Of a stretch of DNA of 64,000 nucleotides, positions 33,850-45,395 are shown one piece after another. The stretch is taken from positions 46,653,082 through 46,717,081 of the forward strand of contig CM074193.1 of assembly GCA_037179385.1 (NCBI GenBank), in the 5' to 3' direction. How positions within the stretch are numbered: the first letter of the stretch is position 1; each line of letters starts with the position of its first letter. A program made the position numbers and the translations under genes. Below the pieces are notes generated by a model. The model worked only from the letters and a program-made list of their open reading frames with translations. It was not told the DNA's origin and did not search any database. Source of the stretch: Holothuria scabra. Taxonomy: Eukaryota; Echinodermata; Holothuroidea; Aspidochirotida; Holothuriidae.

Positions 33850-34610
33850 CAGTGGCGTAACTATAGGGGGCAGGCGGCTCTGACAAAAATCGGAAATTTG
33901 CTATTTGTGAAACCAGTCAAATGTGTGGTTTTGAAAACTCATGAAATTCCAAAATCTCCCCCCTTTAAAAGCTCTACATTCGTCATTATTTGTCTCAAAG
34001 AAGCAAAATTTTCGGCGCCCTTCGCGCGCCACAAATTGCGATTCCTAAGCAGTAGTGATCACTCATAACTTGAGTAAAATTTTCCCAGCTCTGGACTTAG
34101 TAAGTGAAAATACGGAAATTTGCTATATGTGACACCAGATCATCAAGTGACACTAGTAACTACAGTGCTATTTTCATGAATTTTCTTTCATAAAATTCAA
34201 AATGTTCTTCAATATAAGCTCTTGACACAAGAAATTCTTCAGAAAGCCTCATTTCGTAGGGGTTGGATAACATTATTTAGCAACAATCAGGGAGGTGTGA
34301 TCACACCTCCCTGCAACAATGATCTTTGGTCGCCGTTCAATCTCAGATTTGTCAATAGGAAATGCAAATTTTTCAGTAATCCCCCAACTTTTCAAATTTT
34401 CTTACAGGAAACCCAGAATCCTAAACTTCTGCAGTACAAGCTCCAGATTTTCAAATATTTGAAAAATGGCAAAAATTTCAGCGCGCATCGCGCTCCGCAA
34501 ATTAAGGCCCTAGTACAGTGGTGTTCACACTAAAAAAAACCCGTAAAATCTAGATGCTTGCCCACCACCACCCCCCTTCCCGAAAAAAAAAATGTCTAGC
34601 TATGCCGCTT
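33850..34610. mobile_element. Nested hAT-type element, 761 bp
   Basis: Left end CAGTGGCGTAACTATAGG; right end reversed AAGCGGCATAGCTAGAC. Flanks TAGACACC (33842-33849) and TACACACC (34611-34618) agree at 7 of 8. It contains the palindromic insertion at 34288. Confidence 0.7.
34288..34313. mobile_element. Short palindromic insertion (copy 4, 26 bp, perfect palindrome)
   Basis: The whole 26 bp is a perfect palindrome with arms CAGGGAGGTGTGA. CAACAAT flanks it on both sides (34281-34287, 34314-34320), both preceded by G. Confidence 0.8.
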
Positions 34611-34854
34611 TACACACCTTACCAGGACAGAAAAAAATTTAGGCCAGATGCCCCCCCCCCCTCCACTTTGAAAACCAAACCGACGCCCCTGCCTTTAGCT
34701 GTGATTATAGTGAGCCAGTTCAGAGTTGTTACCGACATCACTGTGTTCGCATCTCTCTGTTTTTCCATCCAGGCGTCCAATTTACGATTGTCACTAAGGT
34801 GCTGTTGTAGGTGCGCGCGTTTCGGTAAACACAACGACTGCGAATTTTTACTCT

Positions 34855-34975
34855 TCTTCGAGTGAATTTCTTCACTATTCCTAGAGTGAATTAACACTCT
34901 CATTGAGTGAATTGAAAGTTTTCACTTTATTAGATACCGGTAGTGACTTGGTTCACTTTTTAGAGTCACTTAACG
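34855..34975. repeat. Fragment of the GAGTGAA-array element
   Basis: Alternating GAGTGAA and TTCACT motifs with a TTTTTAGAGTCAC end; left end not identified. Confidence 0.5.
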
Positions 34976-35337
34976 ACACGTTAAAATGTATTTTTGTTAC
35001 ACCAAAAGGGGAATGTATGGACTGTCCACTGAGCAAAATCACACCTTCAGCCAGCCCGTACAGGCGCATTACCGTATGATTCTACTTTTTTTAGAAATAA
35101 ATTAACTTTTGGAAGCCATGTTGTAGGTTCGGCGGGTGCGCTATGTACTTCCCGACCTTTTGGTACATGTGCGCAAATGCACAGCCCCTAAGTTGATTCA
35201 CCGACCTCGCCTATGGCTTTAATACCTTATTTTCTGTCCGTTTGTTGATGAGAACAAGTCAAATATCGTTAAATTCAGTCTTTGTTGCCTTATTTTACAG
35301 GTCAACTCAAAATTCTGATGTCCATTAAACATCTACA

Positions 35338-38300
35338 ATGAAACTTGCTATTGTTGGTGCTACGGGCAACACCGGCCTCAGTCTGGCTCAGCAAGCAGCC
35401 GAAAAAGGACACGAAGTTATAGCAATCATGAGAAATACGAGTAAATTTACAGTTCGGCACGAAAAGATCAAGGTTATTTTATCTCAGTTATATACTTAGC
35501 TATGAGCTATTGCTATCATGCTCTGCTATTGCGAAATGTATAAGTCACTGTAAGACACTGTATTTGACATATATTAAGTGTGCATATAGTCTTCCCAAAC
35601 AGAAAAGAACTGTAATTAATTTACTCTTTTTGTAGTAGGTCGTATTCAAGTCAATTGCAGGTCATTTTTGCCATTCGAGTCAAGTACTGGTAACGACTTG
35701 GGTCACTGTGTCATCATGTGTGGAGGACGGTGGCATGTATATATAGTTTTTCAAGTCATGCAGTTTGCTAGTTGTGACTTAAGTTATGACTCTTCGGGAA
35801 GCAAACCAATTACACCAACCTGTACCTTGGGTACCAATCGAAAAGTCGGATTTCTCGTTTTCTCTGGTTGGGAGGTAATTTAAAATAGATGTATAGATCA
35901 CAAAAAATTATGTCGATTTTATGACAAGTCAGACCGCTCAACCGTCGGCTCAAAAATCGGCTTCAGTTTCAGACGGTTTTGGTATGTTCTCAGTTTTGAA
36001 GAGTTTTAATCATGCAAACATTTAGCCAGAATTTTGTGAAGGGAAGGATTTTTCGAGTATAACTTTGGGGAGGGGGGGGGGGTTGTAAAAGGAGGATTTC
36101 TCAGCCCACCCATGGGGCTCAGAAAAAAACTTTTGTTTTTTTATGTCTCCAGATGCAAAGTGATTCCGAACAGCTGTTGGCAGCATTATGCATAACCCCT
36201 TTCGGGGAAAACGTTCGGTTTAGTCTTATGAATGCCTCCTCTCTGGCCAGTCGAGGGGAACTTAGATGAGTTAAATATCAGTTTTCATTTAGTGGTTTCA
36301 ATTTGGATTGGCAAAGATAAAGTTGTCCCCTTTTAGATGCTGGAAAAAACTTTTAAGGGTGAAAGATTCTTTTGATTTTGTTTTTCTTGTTAGGTCATTG
36401 AGGGTAATATTCTCTCTGTTGAATCTCTCACGGAACATTTTCAAGGATGTGATGCAGTAATGTCTTGCTTAGGTTCTCCAGCTGTAAGAAAGGTAACAAT
36501 TTATTCTGAATCTGTTCGAGTTATAACAGATGCAATGAAAAAAGCCGGAATATCGAGACTTGTGGCTGTGACGTCATGGTGTACTTCAGGTAGGCTTATT
36601 ACATAATGTTATTTCATTACAACCGCCGTATCATATAACAATGGAACTTGGACCGTTTAGGGTCATTTTCATGCTCTGTAATATTTTTTTTTTTTAAATT
36701 TTAGACCTTAGGTACACTTTAACCTTCCACCGTCTCAATGCCACCTTTCTTTGGCAAAATAACGTTTTATTTTACTCCTTACCTACGGAAATGCAACTAC
36801 ACTTATATTAACACTATATTATCGTGGCTAATTACTGCGTTATTAGGCATCGCATATCTATTATGCCTTCATGCTTTAATTTGTGGTAACTAACTCATCA
36901 TACATTTCAGATAATCCTAATGACAGAGGACCTTTCATTATGGAGTGGATATTTAAACCAACATTTCTGAAAGGAGTGTTAGCTGACATGGACGCCATGG
37001 AAACGTTTCTCCGAGAATCGTGTGCAGATGTTAAGTACACTGTAGTGAGACCACCAGAACTCACAAACAAACCAAAAACAGGTTTGTTCATTTTGGTCTT
37101 TTCTAGGGGCACTTCTGGCATAGTATCTCGACAAAACTGCTTTCAGTATGTGCCGGGTATATTTCTATTGAAATGTACCAAAATGGATGATTTTCAAATC
37201 AGAAATGTCAATAAAAGTCAGGAATGCAGATTGATTTTTAAAAGCGAGGGATGGCGGGGGGGGGGGGGGGCAAAACATAGCTAGGCACACTGGAAATGTA
37301 GGTCACCCTGCTTGAAAGACTATCTAAGATGAGCGCCATCATCAGATGGCCGGGAGAGTTCGTTTGCAATAAAATGTTCTCTTTAATAATAAAAAATAAA
37401 TAAATAAATGCAAATTGTAAAATGACCAGAAAATCACAGACAACACCGATCTTGCCTAGTAATGGGTACAGGGAAGGGATCGACACTTACAATTAATTCT
37501 TGAAGGCAGTCCGGGGAAGGGGTACAAGAGTGTTCCCCTCCCCCATATGATGTTTTTGGAGAAATTTATGTGTGCGTGGGGTAATTGTGAAATCAGGGAA
37601 GATAGGCAAACCCATGGAAAATCAGCATGAGAAGAAAGTTGAGCAGATTATAGGAAAATTTTATGAAGAGTGTGTTCGTGTATGCTATTCAAGAGACAAA
37701 GCCACAAGCGATAACCCTTTTTAAACTCCACAGTTGTCTAAAAAGGGAGGATTTGAATATCATCGGAAATAAACGCATTTCGCACCTTAATATGTGCGAC
37801 ACTGTGTCCTTATCTCCAGTTTTCAATGTACGATGTGAGCATGCTCAATTGATTCCAATTTAATGATAATTTTATGAGAATATGAAGGCTAGACATTTAG
37901 ACCGCTTTCACACTTGATCTCAAGCAGGGGATCAGATCCGGATCTGATCCACCCCTCGAGATCAACTTTGTAGTGTGAAAGCTCTCGCACTCAGGATCAG
38001 ATCCGGAGGCTTTGATCCACCCACCGGGGCAGATCAGATCTCGCGCTGGATCAAAAAACCGTGTGTGAAAGCTCGGAGGATCAAGGTGACCCGAGATCAA
38101 CACGACCTATGACGTATACGTGTATACGTACAGTGTATGTACTCGACGTTGTTTACACTTTCAGACAACTACGAGGATAAGGCGGGTTCATTGCGTCACT
38201 TCCTGTTTGTTGATCGCTTGATCGGGGCTTGATTCACCGCGGGGGATCAAGTGTGAAAGCAAAACCTTTGATCTCGAGGGGAGGATCTGATCCGGATCTG

Positions 38301-38641
38301 ATCCCCCCTCGAGATCAGCTCTCAAGTGTGAAAGCGGTCTTACACACATCAAATCAAATTTTGACCTTAACACTTCCTTTTGACATTTTGGTTAAAAATA
38401 GCGAAGATTTCTGGAGGTCCATGCATACCAGACTATTTATAAAGCAAGTTCATTTTTTTATTTCAGTCGATTGTTTTAAGTTCATTGTTTTCTTGCAGAC
38501 AAAGCGATTAAAGTCGAGATTGAGAGACTTCACGTTCCCAGATGTCCCTTCAAGTTATCTCGGGCAGACGTGGCGCGGTTTATGTTAATGTGTCTAGATA
38601 CCAATGAATATGACGGTAAAATGGTTTCGATAGGACTATAG
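35338..38641 (+). CDS. Biliverdin reductase B / flavin reductase-like protein, copy 2 (four coding exons)
   Basis: Coding exons 35338-35472, 36394-36589, 36911-37081 and 38499-38641, the same lengths and phases as the other two copies. The 214-residue product has the GATGNTG nucleotide loop, NILSVESLTEHF, GCDAVMSCLG, AMKKAGISRLVAVTSW, DNPNDRGPF..EWIFKP, YTVVRPPELTN and the C-terminal ARFMLMCLDTNEYDGKMVS. TTATTTTACAG before the 5' leader (ending at 35300) is also present before copy 3, supporting a spliced non-coding first exon. It is closer to copy 3 than to copy 1 (shared SPA/SPL loop, MCLDTNEYDGK). Intron 3 carries a Harbinger-type MITE. Function as an NADPH-dependent reductase is inferred from the family. 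Confidence 0.87.
37900..38339. mobile_element. PIF/Harbinger-type MITE, 440 bp, in intron 3 of reductase copy 2
   Basis: Inverted ends GACCGCTTTCACACTTGA on both sides, flanked by TTA at 37897-37899 and 38340-38342, the TWA duplication of PIF/Harbinger elements. The interior holds several GGATCAGATCC / GGATCTGATCC palindromes and a central TACGTGTATACGTA segment. No protein coding. Confidence 0.82.
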
Positions 38642-38669
38642 TATTCTCAAAACCGAAAAAAGAGTGACA

Positions 38670-38960
38670 TTTCAATGGTTACAATGTTACAAAAGATGAA
38701 AGTTAAAACGGTCACTCCAAAAGAGCATAAATTCACTCCAAAGGAGCGACGTTTCACTCTTGATGGAGTGCTTACAGGGACCACACTAAAAAGAGTGATT
38801 CATGAGTGGGACACGAGTGAGTTTTCGTTAATTTCACTCTTCTTGGCGCGAGTTTTACTATCCTTAGAGTGAATTAAATCTCTAATGGAGTGAATTTATG
38901 CACACCTTTCACTCTATCAGAGTGATTCAGTTCATTCTTTTGTTTTTAAGTGCAGTAACA
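38670..38960. mobile_element. GAGTGAA-array element in the 3' flank of reductase copy 2
   Basis: Right end, reversed, CACTTAAAAACAAAAG; interior of alternating GAGTGAA/TTCACTC motifs with CCACACTAAAAAGAGTG in the centre. Begins within ~40 bp of the stop codon. Its left edge is worn. Confidence 0.55.
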
Positions 38961-41010
38961 CTGGTAATAAGACCTGTTTTGATGTCCTCAATGACATATT
39001 GGAAAGATAAAATGTCGAATTTCAGCAACGACATTTTATACCAAAGGTCCTACTTGTCCCTGAGAATACGGTCTGTTATTGCTTTACTGTAAAGAAGATC
39101 TACAAAGCAATGTAAAACTCTTAACGCAGTGTTCGCTGAGACAAAGGTGGGGGGGGGGGGGGGGGCGACTGACTGTCTTACTTTACTATTATGTTATTGA
39201 ACATACTGATTCGTTTTGGTGATTAGCCCCCCCCCCCTCGTGACGTGTCATAGAATGAACACATCAGAGTAACTGAAACCAATTTCCCCTTGGATGTACT
39301 CTTACTCTAAAAACTTACGTTTATAGCGTCCTTTCAATTGATACAGTTCTCGCCACCTAAACTATCATTAGGCCTACTTGCAAGTTTTATTCCGACGGGT
39401 GTTATAATTGCGATTTTGTTCCTCGGTGTAACGCGCCTCCAAAAAAGCACGTCTGTATTGAAAGTGAAATAGCTCCATCACATTGCCTGAATTTTTTTTT
39501 AATTTTTATTCCAGGTGCCTGAGATTGGCGAATTTCTCTCTCCTGAGTATTCCCCCCCCCCCCCCCCGCGGTGAAACAAACTACCTCACCAGAAATAACC
39601 CGTCATATAATACTGAATAACTTGTGCATGTCTCAAAGTAAATGCTGTTTCGGGGGCATTAGTGGAATTGTCGTTTTAAAACCAAATGACGCGGTGTCCT
39701 AGCTCACATACTCGTCACTCACCCTCCCCCGAATCGTTTAAATAAACTTTGTCTCGATTCATATTATGTGGACTGCTTAGTGCAAATCTAGTGTCACATA
39801 TAGAGATATAATTAAACTAGTTTAATGCTTTTTCTCAATAGTTACAATTCTGTAAAGACCACACAGCTTCTAGTAGACTCACTCTCGCGGCCTAGTGACC
39901 TACAGGCTACCTTCTTGGGCCCAACGCATCTATGGAGCGTTTCATTCCCAGTCCCGATGAGTGCTTCATGTTGGTTAACCCCTGCAACAAATTGTTGGAC
40001 CCCCTGCAATCCCCATTCACTTCGAAAATTTGACGGTGCTACTGAACGTGAAGACGAGTCCAATATAAATAAATACAAATGTTGTGAAATAATATTGTGA
40101 GCCTTTCTGTGTTTTGCTAAGTGATCCACCCACACCATTTGAACCCATAGCACTACCAACAGAAAACGTGTAAGTCTTATCTTGTTCTTCTTCCCACAAT
40201 TCAAGTCGAAGTGTTTATAAGTGGTCTGTGTGTTTTGTTGATTATTTCATGATGAACTAGCTGTTGCCAATGTCACGTGGGTCGTTTTGACCAATCGCTG
40301 CCGCAGACATAAGCCTACTTTGGAGTCTCAATACCATCCATCCTCTCATCGTCTGTCTTCTGCATTCATACTTAATCGTTCTTTAATTTTCATAGTGTGT
40401 TAAGCTTTGGTCTCTGTCTATGTCTAAGAACTTCCTTGGCGGAAGATACCATGCCCGTATGGAAGGGGGCCGCAAGTTGCAGCCCACATTGGCCAAAACC
40501 TTGCTAAATCGGGCAGATTTTGGTGCATCAGTCTGGCAGGATTATGCCCTGGCGTGGGATCTGGAGTCTGGCAAAAATTCACCCCCCCCCCCCCCCGAGA
40601 GAGAAAGAGTCCCATACGGCCATGGAAGATACCCAAAATATTGTTTTTATCCCAACATTTATACCTTTGCAATCAGCAAAGTATGGATAAAATTTTCTTC
40701 TCTTAAAGGAAAACAAAACATTCTCATTTCCCGTATTCGAAATCGTATTTAGCTTTCACATTTTTTTTAATCCTGACTCCATGTAACACACTCGTGTTGA
40801 TGTGTCGTTAAACTTTAGCTAACTGATTGACCCTACCTGAGATATCAGTATTTTGAATCTTCACATGAAAAGAACACACTCAATGTAAACTCTTTTAAAG
40901 TATTTGTTCTTTCCTGCTCCGAAATGGCAGAACCAACAATTACAGATTTGGGTGTGGTTTTGATTCTGTTAAGTTTGGAAACCCTACTGAAATAGTTGTT
41001 TTATAGCTAC
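38960..41010 (+). repeat. Segmental duplication block, unit 2 (3' flank of reductase copy 2)
   Basis: Shares ordered blocks with 53656-55770: TAAGACC.GTTTTGATGT, CGACATTTTATA.CAAAGG, GTTATAATTGCGATTTT, ATAACCCGTCAT, GTCAC.TGGGT.GTTTT.ACCAAT and TTCTGTTAAGTTTG. The ACCAAT-GCTGCCGC segment (~40280-40310) resembles a CCAAT promoter, perhaps of the next gene copy. Poly-G runs at 39149, 39229 and 39551. Confidence 0.7.
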
Positions 41011-41083
41011 CAAGACTTACGTTTGTAAAATCCTACAACCTGCGGTTAAAGGGACAAAGCACTTACACCAACCTTAACTAGTT

Positions 41084-41910
41084 ACACTCTAAAAAATAGC
41101 ATTTGCATGGGTGTCACGATGGGACTAAACCAACGTTTCGGGTCAAATTTAACTTAATTTGGGTCAATTGTAGAGTCATTGTTTGATCGGAATACTTTTA
41201 TTGGTGTTCTCTTGACCCACTTTCAATTTGGTCAATTTGACCCAAACATGTATTTCTTTTAATGTTTCCATTATGAACGAAATGGTAACTAAAAAGTATC
41301 AACTTGAAGCTTTCGTCCATGGCCAGCTACGGAGTGCTGTCAACTGGTCAAGTTAACGCGAACATGGTCTTCTCAATAGACGCAACCCTAAAGATCAGCG
41401 AGTACGGTCATTCGTTTAGGTGGCTACGCACATGGGCACATCCTCCAAATCATCGGGATGAACAAAACAATTCCGCATCCATGTCTTCCAAAATTTGAGT
41501 TTACGTGAAATTTTCGTGCAAACATTCTTTCTTAATCCATCCATAACCTATGGAGAGATCTACAGTGTAGTTTTTGAAGGGGATTGTGTCTAAATTACCT
41601 TTTTGGTGTAGAAAATTGCATTTCAACCTTCCGTAAAGTAGGACTGAGATCCATCTTTTCGTTCGACTTGGCTAGACACTTAGAGGATGTTGCATCCAGT
41701 GCACGTACTGGCGAAAACAAAGGCACGCCGTACACTATATGATGAGCTCAGTTTGTGTATCCCACCTTGACGCTGTACCCCACAATTCCATGCGACAACG
41801 AATTAAGGAACTAACTTATTCCAAGGTCAAAGCGATGACCTGTAAAAGCATTTTAATCCAAAAATTAAGTTAATTTAGTTTGACCCAAAATTTTGGTTTT
41901 ATTGAATCTT
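41084..41910. mobile_element. CACTCTAAAAAAT-ended repeat with TTTGGGTCAAATTGACCC motifs
   Basis: Left end ACACTCTAAAAAATAGC, then GGGTCAAATTTAAC, GGGTCAATTG and TTTGACCCAAA palindromic motifs; TTTGACCCAAAATTTTGG recurs near 41880. 41290-41540 matches, in inverse orientation, a stretch inside intron 2 of reductase copy 3 near 49990-50090 (AATTCGTTTTGGTGGCT and CATCCTCCAAATC). Right terminus not fixed. Confidence 0.4.
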
Positions 41911-41984
41911 GAACAAATGCTTTACGAGTGTCCAGATTGTCGAATATAGAAAAGTGTTGCCATTGAAATCATGACATCCTCACT

Positions 41985-42163
41985 CAGGCCCTTAGTCAGA
42001 CAACTCACCGAAGGGGGACTAAAACCTTTCCAGGTTGGTGAAAATTTTTCAGGGGGGCAAATTTTCGCAATATATTAAGCCAATAGCAAACTTCGAAGTC
42101 TCGGGGGGGGGGGGGGATCACAAGGGTGGACTTTTTTGCCCTTTCCCCTTGGCTATGGTCCTG
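41985..42163. mobile_element. hAT-type MITE, 179 bp
   Basis: Ends CAGGCCCTTAGTCAG and, reversed, CAGGACCATAGCCAAGG. Flanks TCCTCACT and TCCTCATT agree at 7 of 8. Contains a poly-G run. Confidence 0.7.
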
Positions 42164-42567
42164 TCCTCATTTGTGGTAAAAGACGTATTATAATCCCTGA
42201 AGATGTTACGATCGTCATCTGTCAATATTTTGAAAGATAAACGAAAGAATGTGCATTATATTTACTTCTGCATGGTGTGCTCCGATTGAGATTCCCTTAG
42301 CAGATGAATTCGGATGTTTTTACTTTCCGTGGTGAAATAATTGTGTGATAATTTGCTTTAAATTAAACTGCAGACGAGGACCTCGACTTGATATTGGGAG
42401 TGTATCACCTCATTTTTAACAAAATTACTGTACTGCGTGAAAAATGAAAGTCAATAGGCGATCTCTCAAAAAATGGGGGGGGGGGGGGGGGATGTCCCTC
42501 CGTCAATCCAGGATCACTAATCATGGGTACAGATTAGAAAAAGCGTCTGCATTTAGCCTCATATACT

Positions 42568-42882
42568 CACTCTTTAAATAAAAGGAGTGAAATTGCACCC
42601 GTTTAAAGAGTGAAAGTTAATACGTTCACTGCAAAAGAGTAGAAATTCACTCAAAGAAGAGTGGAATTTACTCCAAAAGAGTGCAGATTCACTCTTGATG
42701 GAGTGCTTACGTGAACCACTCTTTAAAAAGAGTGATCCCATGCAGCCGGCACTCTTTAAGAGTGAATTATCACTCTTCTTGGAGTAAATTTCACCCCTCT
42801 TGGAGTGAGTTTCACTGTTCTTAGAGTGTAATGACACTCTAATATGGAGTGAATTCACACTTTTCACCCTTCTTAAAGAGTG
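42568..42882. mobile_element. CACTCTTTAA-ended GAGTGAA-array element
   Basis: Ends CACTCTTTAAATAAAAGG and, reversed, CACTCTTTAAGAAGGG. The interior is alternating GAGTGAAA/TTCACTC, with a central CCACTCTTTAAAAAGAGTG hairpin. Confidence 0.65.
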
Positions 42883-43482
42883 ACTTCCAGGTGACTAAGA
42901 TCACTCATTGGCCATAGATAGGGCTAGTACTGGTTTAGGTATATAATTAATCTAACCTTTGCACACGTTGCAACTCATTCACATGTTATCGTGCAGCGCA
43001 AAGTTCAGTTTGGTTTAGGTACCATGAACAAACGAACTAGGGAGTAGAATATGTAAGACTTGCAATGAAGTCTTCGGGGATTTTTGCTATACCAACAAAT
43101 CGGATCCGCGATTTTAGCTTCCCATAGCAGTATTGCCTACAAACAAAATCTTCTAGAAATATAGTTAGTGTGTAAGTAACGTCTTCAAGAGCTACAATAA
43201 CTTGGGTATATTGGAAGCGGTATTTTTTGAAGTTTGTTTTTTACTTCGTATAGTGTTTTCATCTGTAAAACTGTTTGTATGTGGTACGTATACTCTCGCA
43301 TTTCATATCGACTACGTGTCAATCTAAGAAAATTTACATTCGTTCCATAGAAGCGGAATCGTGCTAAAAGAAAGAAAGAAAGAAAAAATACCTCTTTGAA
43401 TGTCAAAATATACGTTATTTGACATTAATTTTCATTACTGAATGTTCGAATGCGGTAGTTTGTGCCATTTGTTGTTCTAGAA

Positions 43483-43818
43483 CAGTGGTTCTCAAAGTGG
43501 TCTCTACAGCCCCCGGGGCCGTTGAAAAGTCTCAAGGGGGCGCTGAGGAGTTTGCAAGCAATAGGGGGCGTTGGCATTGACCAGGGGGTCCCTGGAGGTT
43601 CTCATACATTTCTTCTTCTCTGAAAGGTTTAGCAACTACTGACAAAAATTTACCCAATATAAAACTTATCTGGGTCATTTTGGTGCTCGGAATTGAAAAT
43701 GGAAAGTTCAAAGTCAAAGACTTATATAAGTATGATAGCATGTGGGGTGGGAGGGGGCGTTGGATCAGTCATGGATGCCTTATGGGGACGGTATTTTGAA
43801 AGAGTTTGAAAACCACTA
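43483..43818. mobile_element. hAT-type MITE with perfect palindromic 8-bp target duplication
   Basis: Ends CAGTGGTTCTCAAAGTGG and, reversed, TAGTGGTTTTCAAACTC, the form known for hAT MITEs in many animals. TTCTAGAA occurs at 43475-43482 and 43819-43826. Confidence 0.9.
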
Positions 43819-44340
43819 TTCTAGAAGCAGATTCTTTTCCAAGGGGAGGGGGATTTAAGAGTCAAGCCCCGGTACTTCTTGGTTTGTCCCCCTCTGAACG
43901 CATAAATATGTCCCCGTGCAGAAGTATCACAGGCCACTGAGCTTGATCTATCCTCTTCAAATCTTGCTACGTGGAACTTCAGCTGAAATAAGAAGAAGAA
44001 CGTTTTTTCGGAGCTCCTTCCCACTCCTGATGGGGGGAGGGGTGGTATTTTGTGCACCGTGACAGCACCGTTCGAATTGTTAATGGTCATATTCTCCACA
44101 TTCTCTTCCCCATGTCTACTTGCATGTCATGCATTTCACAAAATTTTTCCCCGGTTTCCCTTGGGAGAAAATTTGAAACTACACTACTGTTTCAAACTGA
44201 ATGGATAATATATGGGGAGTGGGAACGTTTGCACAGGGGAGGGGGGGGGGGGGTAAAAGTTAAAGGGCAGTAATTTAGAGGTTCAAAAATAGGCAGTATT
44301 TACACTTGAGGTATCTGTGGGTCTCAAACTTGTATTCTCA

Positions 44341-44610
44341 CACTCTAAAAAGGGTGAAAGTTGAAACGTTCACTCCAACTATAGTGAAATTCACTTCAAG
44401 AACAGTGAAATTCACTCCAAAAGAGCAAATTTCACTCTTGATGAAGTGCCACCAGGGACCACTCTTAAAAAAGAGTGATCCCTGGTAGCACTCGTTACAG
44501 AGTGAGTTCTGACGCCTCTTGGGGTGAGTTTTACTCGTTTTGGGGTGAATTTCATCATTCTTGGAGTGAAAGGGTAATGGAGTGAATTCACACCGGTTTT
44601 GGAGAGAGTA
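44341..44610. mobile_element. CACTCTAAAA-ended GAGTGAA-array element
   Basis: Left end CACTCTAAAAAGGGTGAAAG, interior TTCACTC/GAGTGAA alternation with a central CCACTCTTAAAAAAGAGTG hairpin; right end worn. Confidence 0.6.
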
Positions 44611-45233
44611 AAACCTTGATGAAATGCAGGCATCAGCAATCATTGCGAAGAGTTTCCTAAGGTGCACTCAGGGACTTCCTATGCATGGGATAAACCATAT
44701 TGCATGAGCGTTGTATGAGTGCGGTGGTGCCCTTAGGAGTTGGCGATAAGGGGAAAACTTAACTTTAATGGTGTCATGCAGTTGTTGATATACTTTGAAA
44801 ATTTTTTGACTGTTTTTCGTTCAGGTTAAAAGATATTGAGATGATAGATCTCGTCATCTCAATAGTTCAGCTCAAAATATCGAAATGTCAGATTTTATAG
44901 GATGGCAATATTTTAATATCTTTTCAAAACGATCTCGTTATCCCTCATTATTTCAGCATTAAAGATAAATATATTAATTACCTTCATTGCAGTATTTAAT
45001 ATTTTACTCTCAAAAAATAGGACAACAAGATCTCGGGTATTGACATCTAAGTGTTGTACAGAAAGAGTCGGAAATAAGTCACAAAATATACCTCACCATC
45101 TGCATGACACCTCAAAAGCTCTGTATATTTAGGCTCGAGATCCCCCCCCCCCCCCCCCCCAAAAAAAAAAAACTTTTTGCCAGTCAGAGGGCGAGTTCCT
45201 GCACGTGGTGGGGTTCGTACAATTTTTTTTTAG

Positions 45234-45395
45234 CGTTTGCTGCTGTACTTCACCTGGAGTTATCAAAAGGCTATAGATTATATCGACAACATCGTATTAA
45301 GATCGATAGCTGCTATCTTGGGCAGGAAATTGGGAAAATCTGATGACGAGAACCATTTGCATAGGCAATTTATAGAACACGATTTTATTTTATTG
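45234..45395 (+). CDS. Candidate orphan internal exon, unknown protein
   Basis: A 162-nt open segment of 54 codons, bounded by a strong acceptor (TTTTTTTTAG ending 45233) and a donor (TTG|GTAAG at 45396), phase 0 at both ends. The translation has protein-like composition (YQKAIDYIDNIVLRS, GRKLGKSDDENHLHRQF, IEHDFILL) without low complexity. I do not recognise the family, and no partner exons were found nearby; they would have to be in the repeat-rich flanks or the prediction is chance. Confidence 0.35.

Larger units (their letters stand above)
32689..34691. mobile_element. hAT-type element, 2.0 kb, with perfect 8-bp target duplication
   Basis: Ends CAGGGGCGTCGATTTGG and, reversed, CAGGGGCGTCGGTTTGG. 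CCTTTAGC occurs on both sides (32681-32688 and 34692-34699). No transposase frame is seen, so it is non-autonomous or decayed. It carries a second hAT-like element (33850-34610). Confidence 0.85.

Noticed and set aside
42574..42867. 97-codon minus-strand ORF rich in KSE repeats
   Set aside because: It is the translation of a GAGTGAA array element.
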